A stretch of DNA of 64,000 nucleotides from an uncultured Ruminococcus sp. (GCA_902800795.1 CADCFQ010000002.1:62001-126000); one strand, 5' to 3'; shown: positions 7,933-17,642, counted from the first letter of the stretch. Made by a program: numbers and translations. The notes: generated from the sequence alone by a model not told the origin.

Positions 7933-9099
7933 TCAGCTCAGCCTTTCAAATTCATAGTTATCATCTACCAGCCACACATTGGCGGAAACTTTTTTTACTC
8001 CGCTCAGCTTTGTGAAAACAAAGGAGCCTGCGGCGTTTTCAAGAAGCTCTGCAAGCTCCCCCGGCATATTCTCCATACAGGATGAGAAGCACACAGGCGG
8101 TGTGCTCTTGCCAAAACTTTCGTGGGCAAAACGCTTATCCTTTGGATATGCCCTAAGCTGTGCCAGGTCCTCCTGGAGCAGCACCACATCGCCGTACTGC
8201 TTTATATCGGCTTTTTTCCACATACCGCCGCAGTAATAAACAAACTCGCTCTCAAAGCCCTCTCTCACCAGCATATCAAGCATAGCCAGAGCCGCTTCCA
8301 CGGTGGTGTCGATGTTTTTCATATAAACTCCGCCGAACATATCTCCCGGGGGGATGTCCAGCACAAAGACCTGGCTCGAGGATGCGACCTTTTCATCAAG
8401 GCGCACCAGCAGCCCCTCTTTTTTGGTCGAGAGCTTCCAGTTTATGCGCTTGAGGGAATCGCCCGGAATGTAATCCCTGTGCTCGAACCCGGGAAAGCCT
8501 GTGGGTGTCAGAGATGTCTCGTTGGTCTCTGCCTCGTCCTTTTCGTCATAGGACGAATTCTCGGCAGTAGCACGCAGCACCTCTTTCTGGCCGCCTGTCT
8601 CGGGGATATTAGGCAGGACCTTTATAAATATCGGCTCGGCTCCCAGAGTCCTTGTCACCTCGGCGTGAGCGATGCCCAGATAGTCGTGTATCACACATTT
8701 TTCGATGAAGACCGACCCTGTGGTACAGCCCACAGCCTTGACTTCAGCCTTTATAACGGTGGGGCGCTTCGACATAACGATAGCGCTTATCTGTCTGCTC
8801 CCGACCACAGATAAGTTGTCGGTGGTGCCAAGGGTTATCTCCGCCATTGCCGTTGGCAGCGGAAAGATACCGGAGCTGAGCCTTATCTCCAGCTCGAACT
8901 GCTCGTTCTTGTTAGCCACATCCGATCCCACCGAGATCGAACAGCGCAGGCGCTTTTTTGTGAGCGAATAAATAAGGCATGACAGCAGAAATCCGAGGGT
9001 CAGAAGCTCCAGCAGCAAAACGCCGCCCGAAGCATTTATAAAATATGCAACGAACACAGCTATCAGCCCGCAGCCGAGATAGCCTATCGCATTTTTCAT
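7933..9099 (-). CDS. DUF58 domain protein
   Basis: 388 residues: two N-terminal membrane segments (about 5-45), a beta-rich middle region, and the DUF58 signature around GDSLKRINWKLSTKKEGLLVR (positions ~215-235). DUF58 proteins resemble von Willebrand A domains and are partners of MoxR AAA+ ATPases. The start at ATG 9099 has GGAAGGGGG upstream. It sits between moxR (36-bp gap) and the transglutaminase gene (32-bp gap). The likely role is a membrane adaptor for MoxR-driven assembly; this is inference from context. Confidence 0.88.
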   Translation of the reverse strand: MKNAIGYLGCGLIAVFVAYFINASGGVLLLELLTLGFLLSCLIYSLTKKRLRCSISVGSDVANKNEQFELEIRLSSGIFPLPTAMAEITLGTTDNLSVVGSRQISAIVMSKRPTVIKAEVKAVGCTTGSVFIEKCVIHDYLGIAHAEVTRTLGAEPIFIKVLPNIPETGGQKEVLRATAENSSYDEKDEAETNETSLTPTGFPGFEHRDYIPGDSLKRINWKLSTKKEGLLVRLDEKVASSSQVFVLDIPPGDMFGGVYMKNIDTTVEAALAMLDMLVREGFESEFVYYCGGMWKKADIKQYGDVVLLQEDLAQLRAYPKDKRFAHESFGKSTPPVCFSSCMENMPGELAELLENAAGSFVFTKLSGVKKVSANVWLVDDNYEFERLS

Positions 9100-9135
9100 T
9101 TTCCGACCCCCTTCCAGAAGTTTTTAAGATAGTCG

Positions 9136-10077
9136 TCAGCGCTGAAGTATCTCGTCGGGAGACTTGACATTCAGTGCGATATGCTCGAGAACGGCTCTCT
9201 CGTCAGGGAAAGCAGATTTGCCCTTTGGCGAGAGCATAAGCCTGTGAGCAAGAACATCTGTCATGACAGCCTTTACGTCGTCGGGCGTCACATAGCTTCT
9301 GCCCATTGTGAAAGCATAGGCCTTGGATGCTCTCAGAAGCGCTATGCTTCCCCTGGGAGAAACGCCAAGCTTAACAAGGTCGGACATTCTCGTTGCGGTC
9401 ACAAGGCTAAGGATATATCTTCTTACATTCGGCTCAGCGGTCACAGCCTCTGCATAGCCCATAAGAGCCGTTATATCGTCAAGGGTCATTACAGCCTGAA
9501 CGTTCTTTCCGAAGTCCGAATCCTCGGCTCTGGACATAATGTCAAGCTCCGCTTCATAATCGGGATACCCCATGGATATCTTCATAAGGAATCTGTCCAT
9601 CTGCGCTTCCGGCAGATGATAGGTGCCGTAGGTCTCTACGGGGTTCTGGGTGGCCAGCACCATAAATGGCCTTGGCAGCACATGGGTGGTGCCGTCAACG
9701 GATATCTGTCTCTCTTCCATTACCTCCAGAAGGCTGGACTGGGACTTAGGCGAAGCTCGGTTTATCTCATCCGCCAGCAGAAAATTACACATAGCGGCAC
9801 CCTCACGGTAGATGAGCTCGTGTGTGTTCGTGTCGACCATCGAAAAGCCCACGATATCCGAGGGCATAACATCAGGGGTCAGCTGGATACGGTTGAACTT
9901 GCCGTCCACTGACTTTGCAAGCGCCGAGACCAGCTGTGTTTTTCCCACACCGGGAACGTCCTCGATAAGCACATGACCGCCGCAGAGCATAGCCGTGATT
10001 ATCCTGAGAACAGGCTCGGTCTTTCCGACAATGACCTTCTCTATATTCTCCACCAGAAGCTTTACCTTTTCATTCAT
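9136..10077 (-). CDS. MoxR family AAA+ ATPase
   Basis: 313 residues with Walker A EDVPGVGKT (~40-48), Walker B LLADEINRA (~100-108), sensor-1 LATQNP and sensor-2 region SPRGSIALLRASKA. The length and PGVGKT form are diagnostic of the MoxR subgroup, cytoplasmic chaperone-like ATPases. ATG at 10077 has an AGGAGG site. It is the first gene of the operon with DUF58 and transglutaminase genes and has its own strong promoter. Confidence 0.94.
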   Translation of the reverse strand: MNEKVKLLVENIEKVIVGKTEPVLRIITAMLCGGHVLIEDVPGVGKTQLVSALAKSVDGKFNRIQLTPDVMPSDIVGFSMVDTNTHELIYREGAAMCNFLLADEINRASPKSQSSLLEVMEERQISVDGTTHVLPRPFMVLATQNPVETYGTYHLPEAQMDRFLMKISMGYPDYEAELDIMSRAEDSDFGKNVQAVMTLDDITALMGYAEAVTAEPNVRRYILSLVTATRMSDLVKLGVSPRGSIALLRASKAYAFTMGRSYVTPDDVKAVMTDVLAHRLMLSPKGKSAFPDERAVLEHIALNVKSPDEILQR

Positions 10078-10123
10078 ACTTATCCTCCTGAATTTTTGTT
10101 GTGAATACCTTATTACTATTATA

Positions 10124-10152
10124 AATATAACACAGCGTTTCGTATTTGTAAA
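10124..10152 (-). promoter_or_regulatory. promoter of moxR operon
   Basis: TTTACA (10152-10147), 17-bp spacer ending TGTGT, and TATATT (10129-10124). Confidence 0.85.
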
Positions 10153-10184
10153 ATACCGGTTTGTAATAGCACTATAACCAGCGC

Positions 10185-11312
10185 TTATACCGGGCTCAGA
10201 GATACCACTGTTTCTATCCCCGTTGTGTGAGGGAACATATCCACGGGCTGTATCTTCTTTGTCTTATAGCCGTATTTTTCCAGTATCCTGAGATCTCTTG
10301 CCAGAGTATCTATACCGCAGGAAACATAGACCACACGCTTTGGCATAAGTGCTGCGACCGCTTCAAGAAACGCTTTTGATGCGCCTGCTCTCGGCGGATC
10401 CATCATCACAACATCCACCTTTTCGCCGTCCTGTGCCAGCGCCTTCATAAAGTCGCCTGCGTCCCTTGCAAAAAAGCTTATGTTCTCACAGCCGTTTATC
10501 TTAGCATTCACCTTTGCGTCCTTAACGGCGCTGCTGTTTATCTCACAGCCTGCCACCAGCGCTCCCCGCTTTTCGCAGAGGATGCCGATAGTTCCCGTTC
10601 CGCAGTAGGCATCTATCAGGCGTGTGCCGGGGGTTATCTCTGCGGCATCAAGCGCCAGAGTATAAAGCTTTTCTGTCTGTGCGCTGTTGACCTGATAAAA
10701 AGCCGCAGGGGAGATACGGAATGTGCATCCGCAAAGCTCGTCCTCGGCATAGCCCACACCAAAAAGCACAGAGCTCTGCTTTCCAAGCGTGAGCGGCATA
10801 CCCTTCGGGTTCACATTAAGGACAACGCCTTTGACGTCGCTGCATTTTTTTGCAAGCTCCTTTGCAAAGCCCCTGGCGCCCGGGACAGCCGCCTTGTTTA
10901 CGACCAGAACGACCATAGTCCCCTTTGAGCCCACACGAACGAGCGTATGCCTTAAAACACCCTTTCCGCTGACAGGATTATAGGGGTTTATCCTGAAAGA
11001 GCCCAGCAGCGGTCTCATCGCCGCTATCACAGCGCTTGCACGCCTGTCCTCAAGGCGGCACCCGTCAATGACGGTGATACCCTTGTCCGAGGAGCGGAAC
11101 ACACCCGAGACTATGGCCCCTGACCTTGCGGTCTTATAGACGGTCTGGACCTTGTTGCGGTAATGGCAGTCATTCTCCGCTGCGGCTATCGGCTCCACCC
11201 TGCAAAAGCGTGACAGGAGCCTGTTTGCCTTCTGCTGTTTATATTCAAGCTGCTGCTCATAGCTCATTGAAAGCTGGCAGCCGCCGCATTTTTTAAAAGC
11301 CTTGCATTCCAT
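10185..11312 (-). CDS. rlmD: 23S rRNA (uracil-5-)-methyltransferase, RlmD/RumA type
   Basis: 375 residues. The N terminus has the Fe-S cysteine motif (C3, then CGGC at 9-12, with a later Cys in the loop) that distinguishes RlmD/RlmCD from TrmA. The SAM site AYCGTGTIGI, the DPPRAG motif and the catalytic Cys in VYVSCG are all present. It methylates C5 of uridine in 23S rRNA. In Gram-positive bacteria one enzyme (RlmCD) may modify two sites, so the exact target is open. I chose ATG at 11312; a longer frame would begin upstream of the predicted transcript start (~11368). The ribosome-binding site is weak. Confidence 0.88.
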   Translation of the reverse strand: MECKAFKKCGGCQLSMSYEQQLEYKQQKANRLLSRFCRVEPIAAAENDCHYRNKVQTVYKTARSGAIVSGVFRSSDKGITVIDGCRLEDRRASAVIAAMRPLLGSFRINPYNPVSGKGVLRHTLVRVGSKGTMVVLVVNKAAVPGARGFAKELAKKCSDVKGVVLNVNPKGMPLTLGKQSSVLFGVGYAEDELCGCTFRISPAAFYQVNSAQTEKLYTLALDAAEITPGTRLIDAYCGTGTIGILCEKRGALVAGCEINSSAVKDAKVNAKINGCENISFFARDAGDFMKALAQDGEKVDVVMMDPPRAGASKAFLEAVAALMPKRVVYVSCGIDTLARDLRILEKYGYKTKKIQPVDMFPHTTGIETVVSLSPV

Positions 11313-11374
11313 TTTGTTTACCCGTTTTCTCTCATCTTCCAGCGGCCCGTCCGAAGACAGGCTTGTATTAGTAT

Positions 11375-11403
11375 AGTATAACACAAAACCCGTGATTTGT
11401 AAA
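11375..11403 (-). promoter_or_regulatory. promoter of rlmD
   Basis: TTTACA (11403-11398), 17-bp spacer ending TGTGT, TATACT (11380-11375). Confidence 0.85.
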
Positions 11404-11468
11404 GACCGCATAAGACATACCAAAGCAAAAACCGGGGCGATTTTTTGGAAATAAATACTAAAAATTTA

Positions 11469-11497
11469 TTGATTTTCCATTTCAGATATGTTATAAT
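11469..11497 (+). promoter_or_regulatory. promoter of the c-di-GMP gene pair
   Basis: TTGATT (11469-11474) and TATAAT (11492-11497) with a 17-bp spacer ending ATGT. Confidence 0.85.
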
Positions 11498-11534
11498 AGG
11501 ACAAAGCTATTATATTCCGGAAAGGAGGACCATT

Positions 11535-13772
11535 ATGGACTTTCAAAAACTTGCTGACAGCTTTTTTGCCCCGACCTGTATAATATCCGTAGAGCGTAAA
11601 GAGGACGGCTGGGGCGAAGTGCGCCTTGTCGCAGGAAACGAAAAGTATATCGAGCCCATCGAGAACCCCCTGCTCGCAAATGCCCCCGACCTGCCCGGCG
11701 TTCCCGATGTTCTGAAGATAAAGAACCGCTTTGTCCCGAATTCCCATTATGAGGACTATCTTCCCAAGGATACGGGCTTTGAGGATGTGTGCTACCGTGC
11801 AGCAGTTAAAAAGATACCGATACATACCTATGTTCATCTCAACGACATTGAGCTCTGGTTCGATATCTACTGTCTGCCTGTTGACTATGAAGACGGCGAT
11901 GTCTGCTACTGCGCCTATACCGCACAGCCGAGCGACCCTGGGACTATCGGTGTCAGCTCTAGCCAGTCGGGTGCCTCATCCGAGGATGTTATCAAGACCT
12001 GTATCAAGCTCCACAGCACACAGGATTTCAAAAGCACTATGGCCGATATCATACATGATATACGCCATATCTGCAAAGCGGACGGATGCACTATCATCCT
12101 TGCCGACACAGAGAAGAAGACCTATGATATCCTGGCGTCCAGCTTTGATAAGAGCAGCAGGATAAAGCAAATAACCCAGTTCAATGATTTCGGTGACATC
12201 ACTGCCTCCTGGCTCGGGATGTTCGGCGGACAGGATTGTCTTATCATCAAGGACGAAAGAGACCTTGAACTCATCCGTGAGATAAACCTCCCCTGGTATA
12301 AAACACTTATCGAGGCAGGCGTTTCAAGCCTTGTGCTCTTCCCTCTTAAATACGACCATGATGTTCTGGGCTTCATCTGGGCTACCAACTTTGATACCAC
12401 AAACACAATGCGCATAAAGGAAACGCTGGAGCTTACCACCTTCTTTATCTCCTCCAAGCTTTCCGCTTACCGTATGCTCGAACACCTTAAAAAGATAAGC
12501 TATACCGACCAGCTCACAGAAATACCCAACAGGATCGCCTGCACAGAACGAGTAAGCAGGCTTATAAAAAGCGGCGAGCGCTTTACTGTTGTGTCAGTGG
12601 ATATAAACAACTTCAAGGGCATAAACGCTTCGCTGGGATTCGATACCGGCAACAAGGTGCTCATAGCTATCGCAGAGCGCCTGAAAAAGTCAGCCGCCGG
12701 ACACGACGGCTTTATCGCAAGAATGAACGGCGACGAATTTGCCATAGTTATCCACGGCTGTCAGACTGACGCCGAAACGCTTGGCATCATAAGAGAGTAT
12801 GATACCGCTATCACACAGCCGCTGACAGTTGACAGCTGTGATATCTTCATCACAGCTTCCTTCGGCTACTGTGTGTTCCCAGATGATGCAAAGACTTCGG
12901 ACGACCTGTTCTCCTATGCCAACGCTTCAATGTCCGAGATAAAGCGCATCAAGAGCAGTGACCATATACTGCGTTTCACCCGTGACCTGCTCCGTGAGGA
13001 GCGCACCTTGGAGATAGAGCGCAAGCTGATAACCGCACTGGAAAACGATACTATCACCTATGCTCTCCAGCCCCAGTTTGATCTTTCTCATGGTCTGCGA
13101 GGATTTGAAGCCCTTGCCCGTATGAAAGACAGCGACGGGAACGCTGTTTCTCCCGGCGAGTTCATACCCGTTGCGGAAAAGGTGGGGCTCGTGGATAAGG
13201 TTGACGGTGCCGTGTTCAGAAAATCGGCGATATTCGTCGGCGGGCTTATAAAGGAAACGAATGCCGACATAACCCTCAGCGTCAATGTATCGGTGCGCCA
13301 CCTTATGAAGAACGGTTTTATCGACGAAGTCAGAAACGTTCTTGAAACAAGCGGGCTGCCTGCCGACAGGCTTGAGATAGAGATCACTGAATCTATAATG
13401 ATAGAGTCAGCCGAGAAGGCGCTGGAATGTATCGAGAATATCAAGAAAATGGGTATCAAGGTCGCTATCGACGATTTCGGAACGGGGTATTCATCTTTGA
13501 GCTACCTGAGCAATTTCCCTGCCGACCTTATAAAGATCGACAAATCTTTTATAGATAAAATGAACCAGAGCGACTCGTCAAAGCAGTATGTTGCGGCAAT
13601 TATATCTATCGGACATATCATGGGCTTTGATGTTATCTCTGAGGGAGTCGAGGAGAACGAACAGCTGACGACTCTCGGAGATATAGGCTGCGACTTCATA
13701 CAGGGCTTTATCTGGGGCAAGCCCATGTCCTGCGAGGATGCGAAGAAGCTTGTGCTGGGGAAGGAGGAATAG
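11535..13772 (+). CDS. GAF-GGDEF-EAL cyclic-di-GMP phosphodiesterase (degenerate GGDEF)
   Basis: 745 residues with no membrane segment. Order: an N-terminal PAS-like sensor (~1-130); a GAF-like domain (~150-315); GGDEF (~325-485), where the signature reads NGDEF and the upstream RxxD inhibitory site is absent; and a full EAL domain (~500-740). The EAL domain keeps FEALAR, ITESIM, the IDDFGTGYSS loop, the KIDKSFI lysine and ISEGVEE, so it should be an active c-di-GMP phosphodiesterase. The NGDEF site may be a GTP-binding regulator or a weak cyclase. ATG at 11535 has AAAGGAGG. Next gene starts 2 bp after the stop and has the same N-terminal architecture, so the two form an antagonistic pair. 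Confidence 0.92.
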   Translation: MDFQKLADSFFAPTCIISVERKEDGWGEVRLVAGNEKYIEPIENPLLANAPDLPGVPDVLKIKNRFVPNSHYEDYLPKDTGFEDVCYRAAVKKIPIHTYVHLNDIELWFDIYCLPVDYEDGDVCYCAYTAQPSDPGTIGVSSSQSGASSEDVIKTCIKLHSTQDFKSTMADIIHDIRHICKADGCTIILADTEKKTYDILASSFDKSSRIKQITQFNDFGDITASWLGMFGGQDCLIIKDERDLELIREINLPWYKTLIEAGVSSLVLFPLKYDHDVLGFIWATNFDTTNTMRIKETLELTTFFISSKLSAYRMLEHLKKISYTDQLTEIPNRIACTERVSRLIKSGERFTVVSVDINNFKGINASLGFDTGNKVLIAIAERLKKSAAGHDGFIARMNGDEFAIVIHGCQTDAETLGIIREYDTAITQPLTVDSCDIFITASFGYCVFPDDAKTSDDLFSYANASMSEIKRIKSSDHILRFTRDLLREERTLEIERKLITALENDTITYALQPQFDLSHGLRGFEALARMKDSDGNAVSPGEFIPVAEKVGLVDKVDGAVFRKSAIFVGGLIKETNADITLSVNVSVRHLMKNGFIDEVRNVLETSGLPADRLEIEITESIMIESAEKALECIENIKKMGIKVAIDDFGTGYSSLSYLSNFPADLIKIDKSFIDKMNQSDSSKQYVAAIISIGHIMGFDVISEGVEENEQLTTLGDIGCDFIQGFIWGKPMSCEDAKKLVLGKEE

Positions 13773-13774
13773 AT

Positions 13775-15241
13775 ATGGATTATAAATCATGGATAGAAAA
13801 CGTAGAGGGCATGGCAAGCATTTATTCTTTTGATGTTCTGCCGGACGGCACATACAGCGAGATACGCCTTATGGAGTATAACAGCGACAACTTTTTTATG
13901 ATGAACCTTCCGCCCCAGGCGCCCAAGTTTTATCCCGGCATCCCCTACCGCACATATTTTACCGATCTCAACTTTGAGAACTTCGTTTACCAGAGCGCTG
14001 TCTCGAACGAGCCGCTCTATTCCTATGTAAACGCCAGAGGCGGCTGGATAAAGGGTATCTATCTTCCGATAACAGAGCCGGGAACAGTCTCCGTGGCTGA
14101 AGTGAAGAAGCAGAAAGAAAGCACCGGGACCAAGACCTATTACTGCCTTTATGTAGTGCATTTTTCGCCGGAGGTAAAGACCGAATCAATGGCTCCACGC
14201 TCGCCGGAGATATCCAATGCGGTGGTGGACATAAGCATAAGGCTTCACGAGACCAAGGACTATCACCAGACTATGGCCGCCTGCATAAGCAAGATAAAAG
14301 AAGTCTGCGGCGCAGAAAAATGCGCTATCTATACAGTTGATACAAACAGCCAGAAGTGTGAATTTATAAACAATGAGGGTTTGAACAACCAGGCGCTTGA
14401 AGACTTCGCAGAAGAGATGGGCTGCACGCCCTATGAAGTCGCTATGCACTGGGAGAAAGACCTTGCTTTAAGCGACTGCCTGCTGCTTGATGACCTGAGC
14501 GTTATCGAAGAGCGTGACCCTGCGTGGCATAAGTCCTTGTGCGGACACGGCATACACAACATCATACTGTTCTCGATAAGGTTCAACCAGACTCTCGTGG
14601 GCTTTATCTGGGCAGCAAACTATGACACCTCAAGGATGATGAAGATAAAGGAGACCTTAGAGCTCACCACCTTTATGATAGCAGCGGTGATAGAGAACAA
14701 TCAGCTGGTCTCCCGCCTTGAAGAAAAGAGCCGCATCGACGGGCTTACAAGGCTCGGCAGCAGGAACGTTATGAACGAGCGCATCGACAGGCTTGTCTCC
14801 GGAGAGGACAGCTTCCCCGAAAGGATGGGCGTCGTTTATGCTGACCTGAACGGCCTTAAAAGAGTCAACGACACCAAGGGCCACGACGAAGGCGACAAGC
14901 TGCTCAAAAAGGCGGCGGCTCTGCTCAGGGTCTCCTTCGGCGACCACGAGATATTCCGTGCAGGCGGCGACGAGTTCGTTATGTTCTGCTCCGATATCAC
15001 AGCCGAGGAGCTTAACAGCCTGACAGCACAGCTGCGGGCGATGGCAGACAATACCGAGGATGTGAGCTTTGCCATCGGCAGCTGCTTCTGTGACAAAGCA
15101 GAGGATCTCAACGGCGCTGTGCAGACAGCAGACGAGAATATGTATAAAGACAAGGACGAATACTATCGCCTGCACCCCGAAAAAGCTCACCGCCGCTTGA
15201 AACAGGACAGCGAAAACTGTGAAGTAACAAATCCGAAATGA
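13775..15241 (+). CDS. diguanylate cyclase with PAS/GAF-like sensor
   Basis: 488 residues, cytoplasmic. The N-terminal ~310 residues parallel the preceding gene; for example KIKETLELTTFMIA here and RIKETLELTTFFIS there. The C-terminal GGDEF domain has an intact AGGDEF motif and metal Asp in VVYADLNGLKRVND. No RxxD inhibitory site lies at the expected position, so product inhibition may be absent. It should make c-di-GMP, opposing the upstream EAL protein. It overlaps the same transcript, with its own AAGGAGG site inside the end of the first gene. Confidence 0.92.
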   Translation: MDYKSWIENVEGMASIYSFDVLPDGTYSEIRLMEYNSDNFFMMNLPPQAPKFYPGIPYRTYFTDLNFENFVYQSAVSNEPLYSYVNARGGWIKGIYLPITEPGTVSVAEVKKQKESTGTKTYYCLYVVHFSPEVKTESMAPRSPEISNAVVDISIRLHETKDYHQTMAACISKIKEVCGAEKCAIYTVDTNSQKCEFINNEGLNNQALEDFAEEMGCTPYEVAMHWEKDLALSDCLLLDDLSVIEERDPAWHKSLCGHGIHNIILFSIRFNQTLVGFIWAANYDTSRMMKIKETLELTTFMIAAVIENNQLVSRLEEKSRIDGLTRLGSRNVMNERIDRLVSGEDSFPERMGVVYADLNGLKRVNDTKGHDEGDKLLKKAAALLRVSFGDHEIFRAGGDEFVMFCSDITAEELNSLTAQLRAMADNTEDVSFAIGSCFCDKAEDLNGAVQTADENMYKDKDEYYRLHPEKAHRRLKQDSENCEVTNPK

Positions 15242-15249
15242 TTTAGACA

Positions 15250-15278
15250 TTGACTTATTGAAAATTAAGTTGTATAAT
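15250..15278 (+). promoter_or_regulatory. promoter of thiamine operon
   Basis: TTGACT (15250-15255), 17-bp spacer, TATAAT (15273-15278), just upstream of the TPP aptamer. Confidence 0.88.
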
Positions 15279-15292
15279 AAAAATTGCAAAAT

Positions 15293-15429
15293 ACAGGGGA
15301 GCTCATGTTTGTGGGCTGAGAGGAAGTAATCCAACTTCGACCCTTTCACCTGATGCGGATAATGCCGCCGTAGGAAGTCACTTTGGTTTTTTCAGGAGGC
15401 ACTACGCAGGTGTCTCCTGTTTTTTATTA
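15293..15429 (+). promoter_or_regulatory. TPP riboswitch (THI element) with terminator
   Basis: The aptamer (~15293-15380) has the conserved elements CAGGGGAGCTC, GGGCTGAGAGG, CGACCCTTTCACCTGAT, GCGGATAATGCCGC and GTAGGAAGT. The expression platform is an intrinsic terminator (15393-15419 stem CAGGAGGCAC/GTGTCTCCTG, then a T run to ~15429). Bound TPP should favour termination before thiM. Confidence 0.96.
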
Positions 15430-15448
15430 TAGTTACGGAGGAATCAAA

Positions 15449-16270
15449 ATGCTTGGAAAAATGCTCGAAAACGTAAGAAAGACCTGTCCGCTGATACATA
15501 ATATTACAAATTATGTGACCGTCAACGATTGTGCCAACATCCTTCTTGCCTGCGGAGGCTCTCCGATAATGGCAGACGACCAGGCCGAGGCGGCAGAGAT
15601 CACAAGTATCTGCGGAGGTCTCAACATCAACATCGGAACTCTCAACAGCAACACTATCCCGTCTATGTTTATAGCAGGAAAGAAAGCCAATGAGCTGGGT
15701 CACCCGGTCATCCTTGACCCGGTCGGCGCAGGCGCTTCAAAGCTCAGAACAGAAACAGCCTGGAAGCTTCTTGAGGAGGTAGATTTCACCTGTATCCGTG
15801 GAAACATATCCGAGATAAAGACCCTGTCCTCGGGCAGCGGGACCACCAAGGGTGTTGACGCAGATGCCGCTGACAAGGTGACGGAGGAAAACCTTGACGG
15901 GGTCGTTGCCTTTGCAAAGGCATTCGCAGAAAAGACAGGTGCGGTAGTCGCAATAACAGGAGCTATCGACATCGTTGCCGACAGTGAGAAGGCTTACTGT
16001 ATAAGAAACGGTCATCCCATGATGTCAAGCATCACCGGCACAGGCTGTCAGCTCTCCGCTATGACTGCGGCATTTGTGACAGCCAACCCCTCTCAGCCCC
16101 TTGAAGCTGCGGCTGCGGCTGTCTGCGCTATGGGCTATGCCGGAGAGCTCGCTCAGGACAGAATGACCGAGCAGGACGGCAATTCAAGCTACAGAAACTA
16201 TATAATAGATGCTATCTGCAATATGACACCCGAACAGCTGGAGAAAGGCGCAAAGTATGAAGTGCGATAA
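15449..16270 (+). CDS. thiM: hydroxyethylthiazole kinase
   Basis: 273 residues. ThiM signatures are clear: NITNYVTVNDCANILLA and GGSPIMADD near the N terminus, GANS-like region replaced by LDPVGAGAS, and the anion-hole motif GTGCQLSA near 200. It phosphorylates 4-methyl-5-(2-hydroxyethyl)thiazole for thiamine salvage. ATG at 15449 has GGAGG upstream; an earlier in-frame start would lie inside the riboswitch terminator. First gene of the operon, overlapping thiE by 14 bp. Confidence 0.95.
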   Translation: MLGKMLENVRKTCPLIHNITNYVTVNDCANILLACGGSPIMADDQAEAAEITSICGGLNINIGTLNSNTIPSMFIAGKKANELGHPVILDPVGAGASKLRTETAWKLLEEVDFTCIRGNISEIKTLSSGSGTTKGVDADAADKVTEENLDGVVAFAKAFAEKTGAVVAITGAIDIVADSEKAYCIRNGHPMMSSITGTGCQLSAMTAAFVTANPSQPLEAAAAAVCAMGYAGELAQDRMTEQDGNSSYRNYIIDAICNMTPEQLEKGAKYEVR

Positions 16271-16898
16271 GAAAACTATGCTGCTCTACGCCGTTACGGA
16301 CAGAGCATGGCTTAAAGATCAGACCCTTTATGAGCAGGTCGAAGCCGCATTGAAGGGCGGAGTCACCTGCGTTCAGCTGCGTGAAAAGGAGCTTGGCGAT
16401 GAGGATTTCCTTTCCGAGGCACTGGAGATAGGCGCTCTCTGCAAGCGATACAATGTGCCGTTTTTTATCAATGACAATGTCGAGGTCGCTATAAAGTGCA
16501 AGGCGGACGGTATCCACGTTGGTCAGGACGATATGAGCGCTGAGGATGTGCGAAAGCTCGTTGGCAATGATATGATGCTCGGCGTATCCGTACACACGGT
16601 AGAGGAAGCCCTTGACGCTGTAAAAGCAGGTGCTGACTGTCTCGGCGTTGGCGCTATGTACTCGACAGCCACTAAGGAGGACGCAGATGTTGTATCTATG
16701 GAAGCGCTCAGGGACATCTGCGCTGCTGTGGATGTGCCTGTTGTCGCTATCGGAGGGCTTGGCAAGCACAACATCATGAAGCTTGCCGGGACAGGCGTTG
16801 ACGGAGTCGCTCTGGTAAGCGCTATCTTCTCGGCTGACGATATCGAAAGCGAGTGCAAAGAGCTTCGCAGGCTGTCCGAAGAAATGATAAGATTATGA
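16257..16898 (+). CDS. thiE: thiamine-phosphate synthase
   Basis: 213 residues with the TIM-barrel motifs of ThiE: CVQLREK, FFINDNVEVA, DGIHVGQDDM, GAMYSTATKEDA and AIGGLG. It joins HMP-PP and thiazole phosphate to make thiamine monophosphate. It starts inside thiM (14-bp overlap) and overlaps the next gene by 4 bp, so translation is coupled. An internal ATG at 16278 is possible but would cut the first strand. Confidence 0.95.
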   Translation: MKCDKKTMLLYAVTDRAWLKDQTLYEQVEAALKGGVTCVQLREKELGDEDFLSEALEIGALCKRYNVPFFINDNVEVAIKCKADGIHVGQDDMSAEDVRKLVGNDMMLGVSVHTVEEALDAVKAGADCLGVGAMYSTATKEDADVVSMEALRDICAAVDVPVVAIGGLGKHNIMKLAGTGVDGVALVSAIFSADDIESECKELRRLSEEMIRL

Positions 16899-17557
16899 AG
16901 ATAAACTGTGCCGTCTTTGATTTTGACGGAACGCTTTTCGACTCAATGTTCGTCTGGGACACAGCCGGCGAGGACTATCTTCGCTCCATGGGCAAGACCC
17001 CGGGGCCTTCGATACGTGAAGACTTGCAGACAATGAGCCTGCTTCAGGCGGCGGAGCATTTCAAAACCGCATACGGCGTTGAGCTCACTGCCGATGAGAT
17101 CATCGATGGGATAAACAAGACTGTGGGAGATCATTATCTTAACGATATCCTGCCAAAGCCCGGCGCCGAAAGGTTTCTTGGAGAAATGAAAGAGCGTGGA
17201 ATACCAATGTGCATCGCCACAGCAACAGACCGCTGTCTTATCGAAGCGGCTCTGAAACGCTGTAAGCTGGACGGATATTTCGATGCTGTTTTTACCTGCG
17301 GAGAGGTGGGGCACAGCAAGAACGAGCCTGTCATTTTCCGAAAGGCCATGGAGCATTTCGGGGCTGACCGTGAAAGCACACTGGTCTTTGAAGATGCTCT
17401 TCACGCCGCCCGCACAGCAAAAGCGGATGGCTTCAGGGTCATAGCAGTTTATGACCCCAGCGAAACGCAGCAGACAGAACTCCGAAGCATCTGCGGCTTC
17501 TGTCTTGAAAACTATGAAAACACAGAAAACTTCTGGAAGTACGCTTCGGCCTTATGA
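16895..17557 (+). CDS. HAD superfamily hydrolase in the thi operon
   Basis: 220 residues; subfamily I HAD phosphatase of the beta-phosphoglucomutase type. Motif I is DFDGTLFDS (nucleophile Asp 9), motif II ATATDR, motif III lysine near GEVGHSKNEP and motif IV FEDALHA. The ATG overlaps the thiE stop (ATGA). Position between thiE and thiD suggests a phosphatase acting on thiamine phosphates or HMP phosphates, but this is context inference; HAD substrate cannot be read from sequence. Confidence 0.85.
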   Translation: MKINCAVFDFDGTLFDSMFVWDTAGEDYLRSMGKTPGPSIREDLQTMSLLQAAEHFKTAYGVELTADEIIDGINKTVGDHYLNDILPKPGAERFLGEMKERGIPMCIATATDRCLIEAALKRCKLDGYFDAVFTCGEVGHSKNEPVIFRKAMEHFGADRESTLVFEDALHAARTAKADGFRVIAVYDPSETQQTELRSICGFCLENYENTENFWKYASAL

Positions 17558-17642
17558 GCCGGAAGCTTCAAGCGGCCTATCGGGGACACCACCTTATGCC
17601 GCTATATAAAACGATGCTGATATCAGAAAGGAGTAGTTTTTT

